NCBI GenBank assembly: GCA_902797705.1
Contig: CADBTX010000278.1
Span: 1-10,802, forward strand
Reading direction: 5' to 3'
Origin: an uncultured Lachnospiraceae bacterium
GTDB taxonomy: Bacteria; Bacillota; Clostridia; Lachnospirales; Lachnospiraceae
DNA: 10,802 bases
The notes below the pieces were generated by a model. It was given only the letters and a program-made list of their open reading frames with translations. It searched no databases and had not been told where the DNA came from. Every line of letters starts with the position of its first letter. The stretch's first letter is position 1. Position numbers and translations under genes: made by a program. Shown piece after piece: positions 1 to 7,000 of this stretch.

Positions 1-25
1 GTGAAATGTCCACTGGACATTTCAC
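1..25. repeat. perfect 11-bp inverted repeat, 3-nt loop
   Basis: Arm GTGAAATGTCC at 1-11 is exactly complementary to GGACATTTCAC at 15-25, with ACT between them. It sits at the window edge, so it may be the inner part of a larger element. It lies downstream of rseP (minus strand) and is not followed by a T-run on either strand, so it is not an obvious intrinsic terminator. It is the first of a series of hairpins filling the left edge. Confidence 0.85.
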
Positions 26-27
26 CT

Positions 28-65
28 TTCGGCTCATCGTGCGAAGCACGATTTAATTAGCCGAA
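28..65. repeat. two-tier hairpin with GCGAAGC tip
   Basis: Outer arms TTCGGCT (28-34) and AGCCGAA (59-65) pair over 7 bp. Inner arms ATCGTGC (36-42) and GCACGAT (46-52) pair over 7 bp around the loop GAA. The two helices are separated by an asymmetric internal loop, 1 nt on one side and 6 nt on the other. The tip contains GCGAAGC (41-47), a heptamer known from biophysical work to form an unusually stable DNA mini-hairpin. The function is unknown. A REP-like repeat or a structured RNA is possible. Confidence 0.8.
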
Positions 66-77
66 TGCGCAGTATCT

Positions 78-102
78 ATTCAGAATCCGAAGGGTTCTGA
101 AT
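78..102 (+). repeat. 11-bp hairpin, GAA loop
   Basis: ATTCAGAA (78-85) pairs with TTCTGAAT (95-102), extended by T86-G94, C87-G93 and C88-G92 around the loop GAA (89-91). Read as plus-strand RNA the T86-G94 pair is a U-G wobble and the stem is unbroken. Read as minus-strand RNA the same position is a C-A mismatch. This suggests, weakly, that the plus strand is the structured one. No T-run follows, so a terminator is not supported. Confidence 0.75.
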
Positions 103-136
103 ATATACAAGTAAATTTTATTATGGAGAGATCCGC

Positions 137-156
137 CGCGATGCAGAAGCACCGCG
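137..156 (-). repeat. 8-bp hairpin after rseP
   Basis: Arms at 137-144 and 149-156 pair over 8 bp with a 4-nt loop. On the minus strand the one non-Watson-Crick position is G-U, while on the plus strand it is A-C. The structure therefore favours minus-strand RNA, i.e. the rseP transcript, starting about 30 nt past the rseP stop. It could protect or attenuate the 3' end of the transcript. No U-run follows directly, so it is not a classical terminator. Confidence 0.5.
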
Positions 157-186
157 ACTAATGCGGGACGATGTGATCGCGTATTA

Positions 187-1224
187 TCATCCGCGGAAGA
201 ACCTTGTGATATCGTTATACATTACAAACATCATGAGCAACAGAAGACAGCACATCCCGAAAAAGTGGAATCCTGCCTCGATCTTTTTATCCACACCCTT
301 TCCGGTCACGGCTTCAATTATTATAAATATAAGCCGCCCTCCGTCCAGAGCAGGAAAAGGAAGAAGATTCATCACGCCGAGATCTGCACTTAAAAGAATG
401 GTGAGCTGCAGCATATTAAGCCAGACCACAAACAGGCCCTCGGGCTTAGCTTCTTCATAGACGTCTCCAACCACCTTTGCCACTCCCACAGGTCCGGAAA
501 GGTCATCTCTCGAAACCTTTCCCTTAAACATGATAGCAAGACTTCTTACGGTCATTTCTATCCAGTAACGGACTTCTGTGAGACTGTAACGAATGGTGTC
601 AAGGGCACTTCCTTTTACCCGTGCGCCTCCAAGGATGCCAAGATAATACCGGCCATCCTCTTCATCATATTTGGGCGTTATGACGGTCTCATAATATAAG
701 CCGTCTCTCTCATAACGCACATTTACCTTCTCTCCCTCGTGGAAAAAAAGATAAAGGCTTATGTCTCTGTAGACCACAATATTTCTTCCATTCAGGCTCT
801 TTATCCTGTCTCCCCCCTGAAGTCCGGCTGTCTCGGCAGGATAGCCCTCTATGGTTCCGGACAGCACCGGCGCATCATAGCCCACACTTCCGATAACGAA
901 AAGTGACAGAAAGAAAGCAAGTACAAAATTCATGAAAGGCCCTGCGGCAACAGTGGCAAATCTGGCCCATACAGGCGAATTTACAAATGAAGTGGGGCTC
1001 GAACTCTCTTCTCCGTCAAAGCCCTCAAAGACACAGGATCCTCCCAGGGGAAGAGCCCTGATACTGTATCTGGTATTATTATGAATACGGCTGAAAAGAA
1101 CCGGACCAAAGCCAATGTTAAACTCATTAACCCCGATCCCGCTCTTTTTCCCGATGATAAAGTGTCCACCTTCATGAACAAGGACCAGAACAGCCAATAT
1201 GATAAAAAAAAGCAGGATACGCAT
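187..1224 (-). CDS. rseP: RseP-type site-2 zinc metalloprotease
   Basis: This is an intramembrane protease of the site-2 family. It cuts membrane-bound anti-sigma factors or other single-pass proteins within the membrane. The N-terminal helix carries the zinc motif HEGGH (residues 17-21). A PDZ-like segment with YPAETAGLQGGDRI lies near 128-141. DLSGPVGVAK (241-250) is a further conserved family motif. The third zinc ligand lies in NLLPFPALDGGRL (286-298, Asp294). Several hydrophobic segments are visible, at 1-25, 95-115, 265-285 and 320-337. At 345 aa it is at the short end for the family, as usual in Firmicutes. Its ATG overlaps the dxr stop by one base (TAATG), and the only upstream Shine-Dalgarno (AAGGG) is distant, so translational coupling to dxr is likely. 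The substrate cannot be told from sequence. The next gene in many Clostridia is ispG, but here 186 nt of hairpin-rich DNA follow. Confidence 0.95.
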   Translation of the reverse strand: MRILLFFIILAVLVLVHEGGHFIIGKKSGIGVNEFNIGFGPVLFSRIHNNTRYSIRALPLGGSCVFEGFDGEESSSPTSFVNSPVWARFATVAAGPFMNFVLAFFLSLFVIGSVGYDAPVLSGTIEGYPAETAGLQGGDRIKSLNGRNIVVYRDISLYLFFHEGEKVNVRYERDGLYYETVITPKYDEEDGRYYLGILGGARVKGSALDTIRYSLTEVRYWIEMTVRSLAIMFKGKVSRDDLSGPVGVAKVVGDVYEEAKPEGLFVVWLNMLQLTILLSADLGVMNLLPFPALDGGRLIFIIIEAVTGKGVDKKIEAGFHFFGMCCLLLLMMFVMYNDITRFFRG

Positions 1225-2357
1225 TATTTGAATCTTTCCCTTGTTTCTCTTTCACACTCAAATATCTGATCCATATCCGGATCCTCCACCAGGGAGTGCT
1301 CCTCCATGGCCTTCTCTATTATTTCCGTTATGCCGAAATATTTGATCTTTCCATTCAAAAAGAGTTTCACAGCCTCTTCATTTGCCGCATTGAAGACAGT
1401 GGGCATAGTGCCTCCCGCTCTCGCTGCCTTAAGGGCAAGTTCAAGTCCCCTGAAGGTCTCCAGATCCGGTCTTTCAAAGGTAAGTTCCCGGACCTTAAAA
1501 AGATCAAGCCGCTCCATTCCGAGACTTCTTCTTTCGGGATAAAAAAGAGCATACTGAATGGGCAGATGCATATCAGGAACCCCAAGTTCCGCAATAACCG
1601 CCCCGTCTTCATACTGTACCGCAGAATGAACTATACTCTGGGGATGTATGAGAACCTCGATATGATCATAGTCAACATCAAAGAGCCATCTGGCTTCCAT
1701 AACCTCCAGCCCCTTATTTACAAGGGTTGAAGAATCTATAGTGACCTTGGGCCCCATATCCCAGTTTGGATGTTTAAGGGCTTCCTCCGCAGTCATATCC
1801 TTAAGTTCTTCCCTGCTCTTCCCTCTGAAAGGGCCACCGCTTGCAGTCAAAAGGATCTTTTCGACATTGGAATGGGATTCCCCGTTCATGGACTGAAAGA
1901 TCGCAGAGTGCTCCGAATCCACCGGCAGTATGCGTACCTTTCTATCCCGGGCTTCACGGGTTATGATATGGCCGGCAGTCACCAGGGTCTCTTTATTTGC
2001 AAGGGCGATATCATGTCCGGCCTTTATTGCCGCAAGGACCGGCCTTATGCCTATCATCCCCACCATGGCGCCCACGGTGATATCCGAATCAACGGAAGCC
2101 GCCTCCATTATCCCGTTCATTCCGGACAGGACCCTGGTGTCCGTGTCATTTACCTTTATCTTCAGGTCTTTTGCGGCCTTCTCATCATAAAGGGCCGCGA
2201 TCTTTGGCCGGTACTTCCTTATCTGCTGCTCCATAAGAGAGACATTCCTGAGCGCAGCTACAGAAACCACCTTTAATTCATCCGGATGTTCATCAACTAT
2301 GTCCATGGTCTGGGTCCCGATGGACCCTGTGGAGCCTAAGATGCCAAGTCTTTTCAT
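1224..2357 (-). CDS. dxr: 1-deoxy-D-xylulose 5-phosphate reductoisomerase
   Basis: Dxr makes 2-C-methyl-D-erythritol 4-phosphate from DXP with NADPH. This is the first committed step of the MEP isoprenoid pathway in the cytoplasm. The N-terminal nucleotide-binding motif GSTGSIG is at residues 8-14. ANKETLVTAG is at 120-129. The metal-binding motif PVDSEH has Asp147 and Glu149. The flexible-loop region HPNWDMGPK runs 196-204, and SSTLVNKGLEVMEA (209-222) carries Asn214, Lys215 and Glu218. HPQSIVHS (238-245) is also conserved. Length is 377 aa, typical of the family, and nothing is missing. AAGGG lies about 11 nt before the ATG. It follows cdsA by 24 nt and overlaps rseP by 1 nt. Its product feeds the isoprenoid chain that UppS, two genes upstream, turns into the cell-wall lipid carrier. 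Confidence 0.97.
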   Translation of the reverse strand: MKRLGILGSTGSIGTQTMDIVDEHPDELKVVSVAALRNVSLMEQQIRKYRPKIAALYDEKAAKDLKIKVNDTDTRVLSGMNGIMEAASVDSDITVGAMVGMIGIRPVLAAIKAGHDIALANKETLVTAGHIITREARDRKVRILPVDSEHSAIFQSMNGESHSNVEKILLTASGGPFRGKSREELKDMTAEEALKHPNWDMGPKVTIDSSTLVNKGLEVMEARWLFDVDYDHIEVLIHPQSIVHSAVQYEDGAVIAELGVPDMHLPIQYALFYPERRSLGMERLDLFKVRELTFERPDLETFRGLELALKAARAGGTMPTVFNAANEEAVKLFLNGKIKYFGITEIIEKAMEEHSLVEDPDMDQIFECERETRERFK

Positions 2358-2381
2358 TACAAGCTTTCCCTTCAGGATTCA

Positions 2382-3209
2382 TTAAATCTGTTTGATCAAA
2401 ATATTACAAAGAACGTATATCACCGGAGCGGTGATTATAACGGAGTCAAATCTGTCCAATATCCCACCGTGTCCCGGGATAACATTGCCGAAATCCTTAA
2501 TGCCCTGATTTCGCTTTATCCCTGAAGCAAAAAGGTCACCAAACTGGGACACCACAGCCCCCATTCCGGCCACGGCAGCATATACCCCGATACTGCCTCC
2601 GGTGATAAAAGCCAGCAGGGCGCCGAAAAGGATCGAAAACAGTGTTCCCCCCACAGCTCCCTCAACTGATTTCTTTGGAGAAAGCAAGGGTGCCAGTTTA
2701 TGCTTTCCAAAGGCCCTTCCGGTAAAATAGGCAAAGGTATCGCAGATCCAGGAGGATATTACCACCAGCAGCACCTCTGTAAGGCCATGCTCCCTGTTCC
2801 TCAAAAAATAAAGAAAAGAGATCATGAAAGGAACATACAGAAAGCCGAAGAAGCACCTGATGACAAAGGAATTGTCATATTCGGGAAAGTGAGCGACAAA
2901 GCTTATCATGTACAAAACACAGGTAAACACTATAGTATATATGGCATACTCCATCTTCCCGGTCATGAGGATCATGCCGTAATACAGGATCGTGCACAGG
3001 AAACCTATGATCTCCGGAGATGCCATCTCGTACAGCCTGCTCTTTCCCTCTTCGGCTTCGGCATTATTCCGGATCGCCATACAGAATTCATGATATCCTA
3101 CAAGGGATATAAAAAGAAGAAGGACCCACCACAGGAGTCCCCCTGAAATCAGTCCCGCACCAAGCACGGCAACCAATACTATCGCACTCAATACTCTTGT
3201 CTTCAGCAT
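2382..3209 (-). CDS. cdsA: phosphatidate cytidylyltransferase
   Basis: This integral membrane enzyme makes CDP-diacylglycerol from phosphatidic acid and CTP, the branch point of phospholipid synthesis. The C-terminal family signature is complete: S229, K232-R233, K238-D239, then PGHGG (245-249) and D252-R253-F-D255. SPKKSVEGA, another conserved motif, is at 178-186. Most of the chain is hydrophobic, with about 7 to 8 membrane segments. I start it at the ATG at 3209 (MLKTRVLSA), giving 275 aa, the usual length. It begins 4 nt after the uppS stop and has GGTGG 9 nt upstream. A longer open frame begins at 3272, but that adds a 21-residue charged leader inside the uppS coding region with no hydrophobic content, and it is not supported. 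Confidence 0.95.
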   Translation of the reverse strand: MLKTRVLSAIVLVAVLGAGLISGGLLWWVLLLFISLVGYHEFCMAIRNNAEAEEGKSRLYEMASPEIIGFLCTILYYGMILMTGKMEYAIYTIVFTCVLYMISFVAHFPEYDNSFVIRCFFGFLYVPFMISFLYFLRNREHGLTEVLLVVISSWICDTFAYFTGRAFGKHKLAPLLSPKKSVEGAVGGTLFSILFGALLAFITGGSIGVYAAVAGMGAVVSQFGDLFASGIKRNQGIKDFGNVIPGHGGILDRFDSVIITAPVIYVLCNILIKQI

Positions 3210-3213
3210 TTCC

Positions 3214-3930
3214 TTATTCCACCTGTTCTCCGGTTTTACCGAATCTTCTCTGCCTTGAAGAATACGCCTCAATAGCCTTTACCAATTCATCTTTGCTAAA
3301 AGCAGGCCAGTGTACATCAGTAAAATAAAACTCCGTATATGCACACTGCCAGAGAAGATAATTGGAGAGCCTCTCCTCTCCGCTGGTCCTTATCAAAAGA
3401 TCGGGATCCGGGATACCTGCCGTATCCAGATGGCTTTCTATCAGATCTTCCGTAACAACAGTATCCTCCGGAAGGATTCCATCCCTGATCTCACCCAGGA
3501 TACCGTTAAACGCTCTTATGATCTCATCCCGGCTTCCGTAATTCAGTGCTATCTGGAAATTCAATCCGTCAAAATCCCGGCTGAATTCCTCCAGTTCACG
3601 TATACTCTGCTGAATGTCTTCAGATAATCCGCTCTTATCGCCGATAACGCGGACTCTCATATGATTCTTTTCCGCTGTATTTTTGCAGGTCTTGAGATAG
3701 GATCTTAAAAGGTCCATGATAGCCTTGACCTCATCTCCCGGCCTCGACCAGTTCTCTGTGGAAAAAGCATAGACCGTAAGGTACTTTATACCAAGATTCC
3801 AGGCCTCCCTGCAGATAACTTCCACATTCTTCGCCCCCTGGGTGTGACCATATGTACGGGGCATACCCTTGGACTTCGCCCAGCGTCCGTTTCCGTCGAG
3901 AATAATGGCAACATGTTCCGGTATGTTCAA
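3214..3930 (-). CDS. uppS: undecaprenyl diphosphate synthase (cis-prenyltransferase)
   Basis: UppS condenses farnesyl diphosphate with isopentenyl diphosphates to make C55 undecaprenyl diphosphate, the lipid carrier for peptidoglycan and other wall polymers. The signature HVAIILDGNGRWA (6-18) holds the catalytic Asp12. Most homologues have Met just before this Asp, and here it is Leu, a conservative change. GHTQGAKN (28-35), YAFSTENWSRP and the C-terminal RTSGEERLSNYLLWQ, with the substrate-binding Arg and Ser residues, are all present. Length is 238 aa, normal for the family. The ATG overlaps the frr stop as ATGA (3927-3930), which implies translational coupling. The product supports the envelope genes further upstream in the same orientation, including the deacetylase. 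Confidence 0.97.
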   Translation of the reverse strand: MNIPEHVAIILDGNGRWAKSKGMPRTYGHTQGAKNVEVICREAWNLGIKYLTVYAFSTENWSRPGDEVKAIMDLLRSYLKTCKNTAEKNHMRVRVIGDKSGLSEDIQQSIRELEEFSRDFDGLNFQIALNYGSRDEIIRAFNGILGEIRDGILPEDTVVTEDLIESHLDTAGIPDPDLLIRTSGEERLSNYLLWQCAYTEFYFTDVHWPAFSKDELVKAIEAYSSRQRRFGKTGEQVE

Positions 3931-4484
3931 ACCGTCATGATCTCCTTTTCTTTCTCAGCCGCAGCCTCATCAACCTTTTTAATATACTTATCTGTGATCT
4001 TCTGAAGCTCATCCTGCAGATCCTTGATGACATCCTCTGAGATATCCTCGGATTTTCCCAGCTTCTTTAAGGAATCAACGCCGTCACGTCTTATGTTCCT
4101 GACAGCCACCTTGCACTCTTCGCCCTTTTTCTTTACATCCTTGCAGAGTTCTTTTCTTCTGTCCTCTGTAAGCTCCGGAAATACAAGTCTTATGGCAGTC
4201 CCGTCATTATTGGGATTGATCCCGATATCCGAGATCTGCAGAGCCTTCTCAATGTCCTTCAGCATTGACTTGTCGTAGGGCTTTATCATTATGACCCTGG
4301 CCTCGGGAACAGAGATATTTCCCACCTGCTGTATCGCAGTGGGAGTCCCGTAATAGTCCACCTTTATCTTATCCAGAATATGGGGATTTGCTCTTCCCGC
4401 TCTGATAGAAGCCAGCTCTCCCTGAAGATTATCAAGAGATTTCTGCATCTTATCTTCGTATTTTGCGATTCTTTCATCTGCCAT
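3927..4484 (-). CDS. frr: ribosome recycling factor
   Basis: With EF-G, RRF splits post-termination ribosomes and releases mRNA and tRNA in the cytoplasm. The protein is 185 aa, the standard length. It shows the family pattern throughout: the N-terminal helix with SIRAGRANPHILDKIKVDYYG (about 26-46), the second domain with TPTAIQQVGNISVPEARVIMIKPYDKS (about 47-73), NNDGTAIRLVFPELTEDRRKEL (about 92-113), and the long C-terminal helix (VAVRNIRRDG...). It lies 14 nt after pyrH, with GGAGG 6 nt before the ATG, and overlaps uppS by 4 nt. The pyrH-frr pairing is one of the most conserved gene neighbourhoods in bacteria. Confidence 0.98.
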   Translation of the reverse strand: MADERIAKYEDKMQKSLDNLQGELASIRAGRANPHILDKIKVDYYGTPTAIQQVGNISVPEARVIMIKPYDKSMLKDIEKALQISDIGINPNNDGTAIRLVFPELTEDRRKELCKDVKKKGEECKVAVRNIRRDGVDSLKKLGKSEDISEDVIKDLQDELQKITDKYIKKVDEAAAEKEKEIMTV

Positions 4485-4490
4485 GGCTTA

Positions 4491-4495
4491 CCTCC
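4491..4495 (-). promoter_or_regulatory. ribosome binding site of frr
   Basis: GGAGG on the minus strand ends 6 nt before the frr ATG and lies just past the pyrH stop. It fixes the frr start at 4484. Confidence 0.85.
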
Positions 4496-4498
4496 CAA

Positions 4499-5194
4499 TC
4501 ATACCGTGACTTCCGTACCGTTGAAGTCTCCGGATATAGCCTTGCTGATACTGTGTTCCTCATTCAAAAGAAATACTCTCATTGGCATTTTGTTTTCCAT
4601 TGCCATTATGGAAGCGGTGAGATCCACTACCTGAAGCTTTTTCTCTATGACTTCATCTATACCCACCTTGTCATATTTAACCGCATCAGGATTGCTCTTC
4701 GGATCGCTGTCGTACACTCCGTCGATGGCCTTGGCAAGAAGTATCATATCCGCCTCAACCTCTATGGCTCTTAATACCACTCCCGTATCTGTGGAGAAAT
4801 AAGGATGACCTGTGCCTCCCGCAAAGAAGACCACCATCCCCTTGGAGAAATACTTGTTGGCCCTGTCCTTTGTAAAAAGCTTGGTAAAGCCCTCTATCTC
4901 AAAAGGGGTAAGTATATTCGTCATCATGCCTTCCGAACGGAATATCTCGGACACATAGATACAGTTCATTACCGTTGCCAGCATACCTATCTGGTCAGCC
5001 TTCGTACGGTCAATGCTTTCGCTGGTCCTTCCCCTCCAGAAATTGCCTCCTCCAATGACGATACCAACTTCCAGACCTTTATTTAGAAGTTCATGCACAT
5101 CCCTTGCAACAACACGTACCGTATCCTCGTCAAATCCGGTTTTCTTGCTGCCTGCGAGAGCTTCTCCGGAAAGCTTAAGCATCACTCTTTTCAT
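4499..5194 (-). CDS. pyrH: UMP kinase
   Basis: This amino-acid-kinase-fold enzyme phosphorylates UMP to UDP, the pyrimidine route to RNA, DNA and UDP-sugar precursors of the wall. The phosphate-binding KLSGEAL (7-13), GGGNFWRGR (about 48-56), DQIGMLATVMN and KAIDGVYDSDP motifs are all in place. At 231 aa it is slightly short but complete, ending in FNGTEVTV. The ATG at 5194 has GAGG 10 nt upstream. It lies 22 nt after the bactofilin gene and 14 nt before frr. In many Firmicutes rpsB and tsf stand in this upstream position. Here they are replaced by bactofilin, so this operon either has a different head or has been rearranged. Confidence 0.97.
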   Translation of the reverse strand: MKRVMLKLSGEALAGSKKTGFDEDTVRVVARDVHELLNKGLEVGIVIGGGNFWRGRTSESIDRTKADQIGMLATVMNCIYVSEIFRSEGMMTNILTPFEIEGFTKLFTKDRANKYFSKGMVVFFAGGTGHPYFSTDTGVVLRAIEVEADMILLAKAIDGVYDSDPKSNPDAVKYDKVGIDEVIEKKLQVVDLTASIMAMENKMPMRVFLLNEEHSISKAISGDFNGTEVTV

Positions 5195-5216
5195 ATACCG
5201 TCAACCTCGGAAATAC

Positions 5217-5744
5217 TTATCTTGCCTCAACCGCATTCTTAAGTTCATCGAAAAAAGATGTGGGACTGATCTCCGCATAGCACTGTGAGCAGTGTCCCTC
5301 TACAACAGCTCCGTTATTGATCTGCACCGACTTGGACTTGATATCACCCATAACGATCGCAGAAGTATCAAGGATAACAGGTCCTCTTACATCTATGTCA
5401 CCTTTTACAGCGCCTGCAATAACTGCGCTTGTTGCAGTGATGTTTCCGATGATAACGGTCTCCTGGCCTACCTTTACAGCTCCATTGCTTATAACCTCAC
5501 CGGTGATCTTGGCAGAATCCGCAAATACTTCGTCGGCCTTTGAATTACCGGTAATGGAACCGGAAACATTGAGTTTACCCCTTACATGAATATTTCCTTT
5601 AACGCATCCTACAACTTCAAGTGATCCCTGGGATGTGATATCACCATTTATTGTCATCCCGGCGGTAACGCTGCCGCACTCATCTGCCTCAGGGCCATCC
5701 TCCAGCTCGGGAAGCTTAACTACCTTGTTTGAATCGTCACTCAT
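5217..5744 (-). other. possible internal start: short bactofilin, 175 aa
   Basis: Met408 of the long bactofilin (ATG at 5742-5744) is preceded by AAGGAG (5754-5759) with a 9-nt gap, as good a start signal as most in the window. Initiation there would give [17 protein letters not shown] followed by the complete bactofilin domain, without the repeat. The length and layout match ordinary stand-alone bactofilins. Caution: the Shine-Dalgarno is written by Lys-Glu codons of an acidic region, which often mimic one by chance. Confidence 0.4.
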
Positions 5745-6965
5745 CTCTTCTTTCTCCTTATCATCATCTATTTCTGATCCCAACTGAGCTGCCGCCATTT
5801 CAAATGCAGGCTCCTCAGTTACAGTCTCTTCTATCACCGGTTCCTCTGTCAAAGTCTCTTCCGCGGCAGGTTCTTCCTCCTTCGGCTCCTCAACAGGATC
5901 CGCTTCCACTGAAGTCTCCGGTTCCGCAAAGATCCCTTCCACTGCCGCAAGTACTGTTTCTTCCACCGGCGCCCTTTCCTCTTCAGCCTCAGGTATTGGC
6001 TCGGGCTCTGCAACTGCCTCAGGTTCTGCTATTGGCTCCGGTTCAGGTTCCGGCTCGGGCTCAGGCTCGGGTTCTGCTATTGGCTCGGGCTCGGGCTCTG
6101 CAATCGCCTCAGGTTCTGCTATTGGCTCCGGTTCAGATTCCGGCTCAGGCTCTGCAATTGCTTCAGGTTCTGCTATCGACTCCGGCTCAAGTATTGGCTC
6201 TGGCTCGGGTTCTGCGATGGCTTCCGGCTCTGCTATGGGTTCAGGTTCAGGTTCTGCTATCGGCTCGGGCTCGGGTTCTGCAATGGCTTCCGGCTCTGCT
6301 ATGGGTTCAGGCTCAAGTATTGGCTCAGGCTCTGCAACCGCCTCGGGTTCTGCTATTGGCTCGGGTTCAGGCTCTGCAACCGCCTCAGGTTCTGCTATCG
6401 GCTCAGGCTCGGGTTCTGCTATTGGCTCGGGCTCAGGCTCTGCAACCGCCTCAGGTTCTGCTATCGGTTCCGGCTCAAACTCTGGTATAACTTCCGCCTC
6501 AGGTATCGCTGCCGGCTCGGGCTCTGCAATAGGCTCGGGTATTGGCTCGGGCTCGGGTTCCAAAACAGGCTCCGGTTCAGGCTCCGCAACAGGCTCAGGC
6601 TCCGCAGCAGCTGCCGGCTCCGACTGGAACATAAATCCAAGGTCCGGCTCCTCCACCTGCTCAGTTTCAGGCACAGGCAACGGATCCAGGGCCGGCATGG
6701 GAATGTCCTCTGCCACAGGCGCAGATCCTCCGAATAAGTCCGCTGCAGGCTCGGCTCCTGCTTCTCCAAAATCAAATTTCGGTTCCGGAACATCCTCCTT
6801 TGGAAGTTCCGGCATATTATTAAGCATCTCCTCCAGGTTAAGGCTTTCCTGCACCCCCTCTTCGGCGGCTTCAGGTATAGCTTCAGATTCCCCGGCCTTT
6901 CCGGACAGATTCAACTCGTCAACTGCCTGGGAAAGATCCTCTTTGAAATCATCAAAAAAACCCAT
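5217..6965 (-). CDS. bactofilin with long Glu-Pro/Ala repeat domain
   Basis: Bactofilins are polymer-forming scaffold proteins that assemble without nucleotide and often position cell-wall enzymes at the membrane. The C-terminal part (about 434-560, [10 protein letters not shown] to GHCSQC) is a right-handed beta-helix domain with the family's repeated short turns, such as [20 protein letters not shown] and [17 protein letters not shown]. It ends in a CSQCYAEI tail. The N-terminus [18 protein letters not shown] is a short amphipathic-looking segment that may bind membrane or a partner. Between them lies about 400 residues of low complexity: residues 121-327 are a Glu-Pro/Ala repeat, followed by a Glu-rich segment to 407. 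The whole protein is 582 aa, against 130 to 250 for many bactofilins. The start is fixed by AAGGAGG 10 nt upstream. An internal ATG at 5744 could give a 175-aa short form. The gene lies 35 nt after the deacetylase, which suggests wall remodelling. The bactofilin call is secure, but the role of the repeat is inferred. Confidence 0.9.
   Translation of the reverse strand: MGFFDDFKEDLSQAVDELNLSGKAGESEAIPEAAEEGVQESLNLEEMLNNMPELPKEDVPEPKFDFGEAGAEPAADLFGGSAPVAEDIPMPALDPLPVPETEQVEEPDLGFMFQSEPAAAAEPEPVAEPEPEPVLEPEPEPIPEPIAEPEPAAIPEAEVIPEFEPEPIAEPEAVAEPEPEPIAEPEPEPIAEPEAVAEPEPEPIAEPEAVAEPEPILEPEPIAEPEAIAEPEPEPIAEPEPEPIAEPEAIAEPEPEPILEPESIAEPEAIAEPEPESEPEPIAEPEAIAEPEPEPIAEPEPEPEPEPEPEPIAEPEAVAEPEPIPEAEEERAPVEETVLAAVEGIFAEPETSVEADPVEEPKEEEPAAEETLTEEPVIEETVTEEPAFEMAAAQLGSEIDDDKEKEEMSDDSNKVVKLPELEDGPEADECGSVTAGMTINGDITSQGSLEVVGCVKGNIHVRGKLNVSGSITGNSKADEVFADSAKITGEVISNGAVKVGQETVIIGNITATSAVIAGAVKGDIDVRGPVILDTSAIVMGDIKSKSVQINNGAVVEGHCSQCYAEISPTSFFDELKNAVEAR
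5985..6605 (-). repeat. in-frame hexamer repeat coding for Glu-Pro/Ala dipeptides
   Basis: About 620 bp of imperfect repeats with a 6-bp period (GGCTCN-like units on the plus strand) encode residues 121-327 of the bactofilin. From about residue 162 to 325 a strict two-residue register holds: one position is Glu, Ile, Val or Leu, and the other is Pro or Ala, with only two Ser exceptions. The signature AEPEA(V/I)AEPE recurs eight times, always at even residue spacings (22, 14, 18, 22, 20, 18 and 30). The pattern points to growth by unequal exchange or slippage in multiples of 6 bp, so the length is likely to vary between strains. Confidence 0.9.
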
Positions 6966-6975
6966 CTATTGTATT

Positions 6976-6982
6976 CCTCCTT
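6976..6982 (-). promoter_or_regulatory. ribosome binding site of bactofilin
   Basis: AAGGAGG on the minus strand, 10 nt before the ATG at 6965, is the strongest Shine-Dalgarno in the window and fixes the long bactofilin start. Confidence 0.85.
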
Positions 6983-7000
6983 AACTGATCTCCGTCTGCC

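Noticed and set aside
1..102. CRISPR array or terminal inverted repeat of an insertion sequence
   Set aside because: The hairpins are different sequences rather than one repeat with regular spacers, and no transposase or cas gene lies in the window.
3210..3272. Upstream extension of cdsA by 21 residues
   Set aside because: It lies wholly inside uppS, is charged rather than membrane-like, and the internal ATG at 3209 has better spacing and gives the usual family length.
5729..6490. Plus-strand frame of 253 aa rich in Leu, Pro, Gln and Val
   Set aside because: A second shadow of the same repeat, in another antisense frame. The composition follows from the repeat, not from selection on a protein.
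6217..6984. Plus-strand frame of 255 aa rich in Ser-Gly repeats
   Set aside because: It is the exact antisense of the Glu-Pro/Ala repeat of bactofilin, kept open because the 6-bp repeat has no stops in this frame. It has no ribosome binding site and no recognisable domain.
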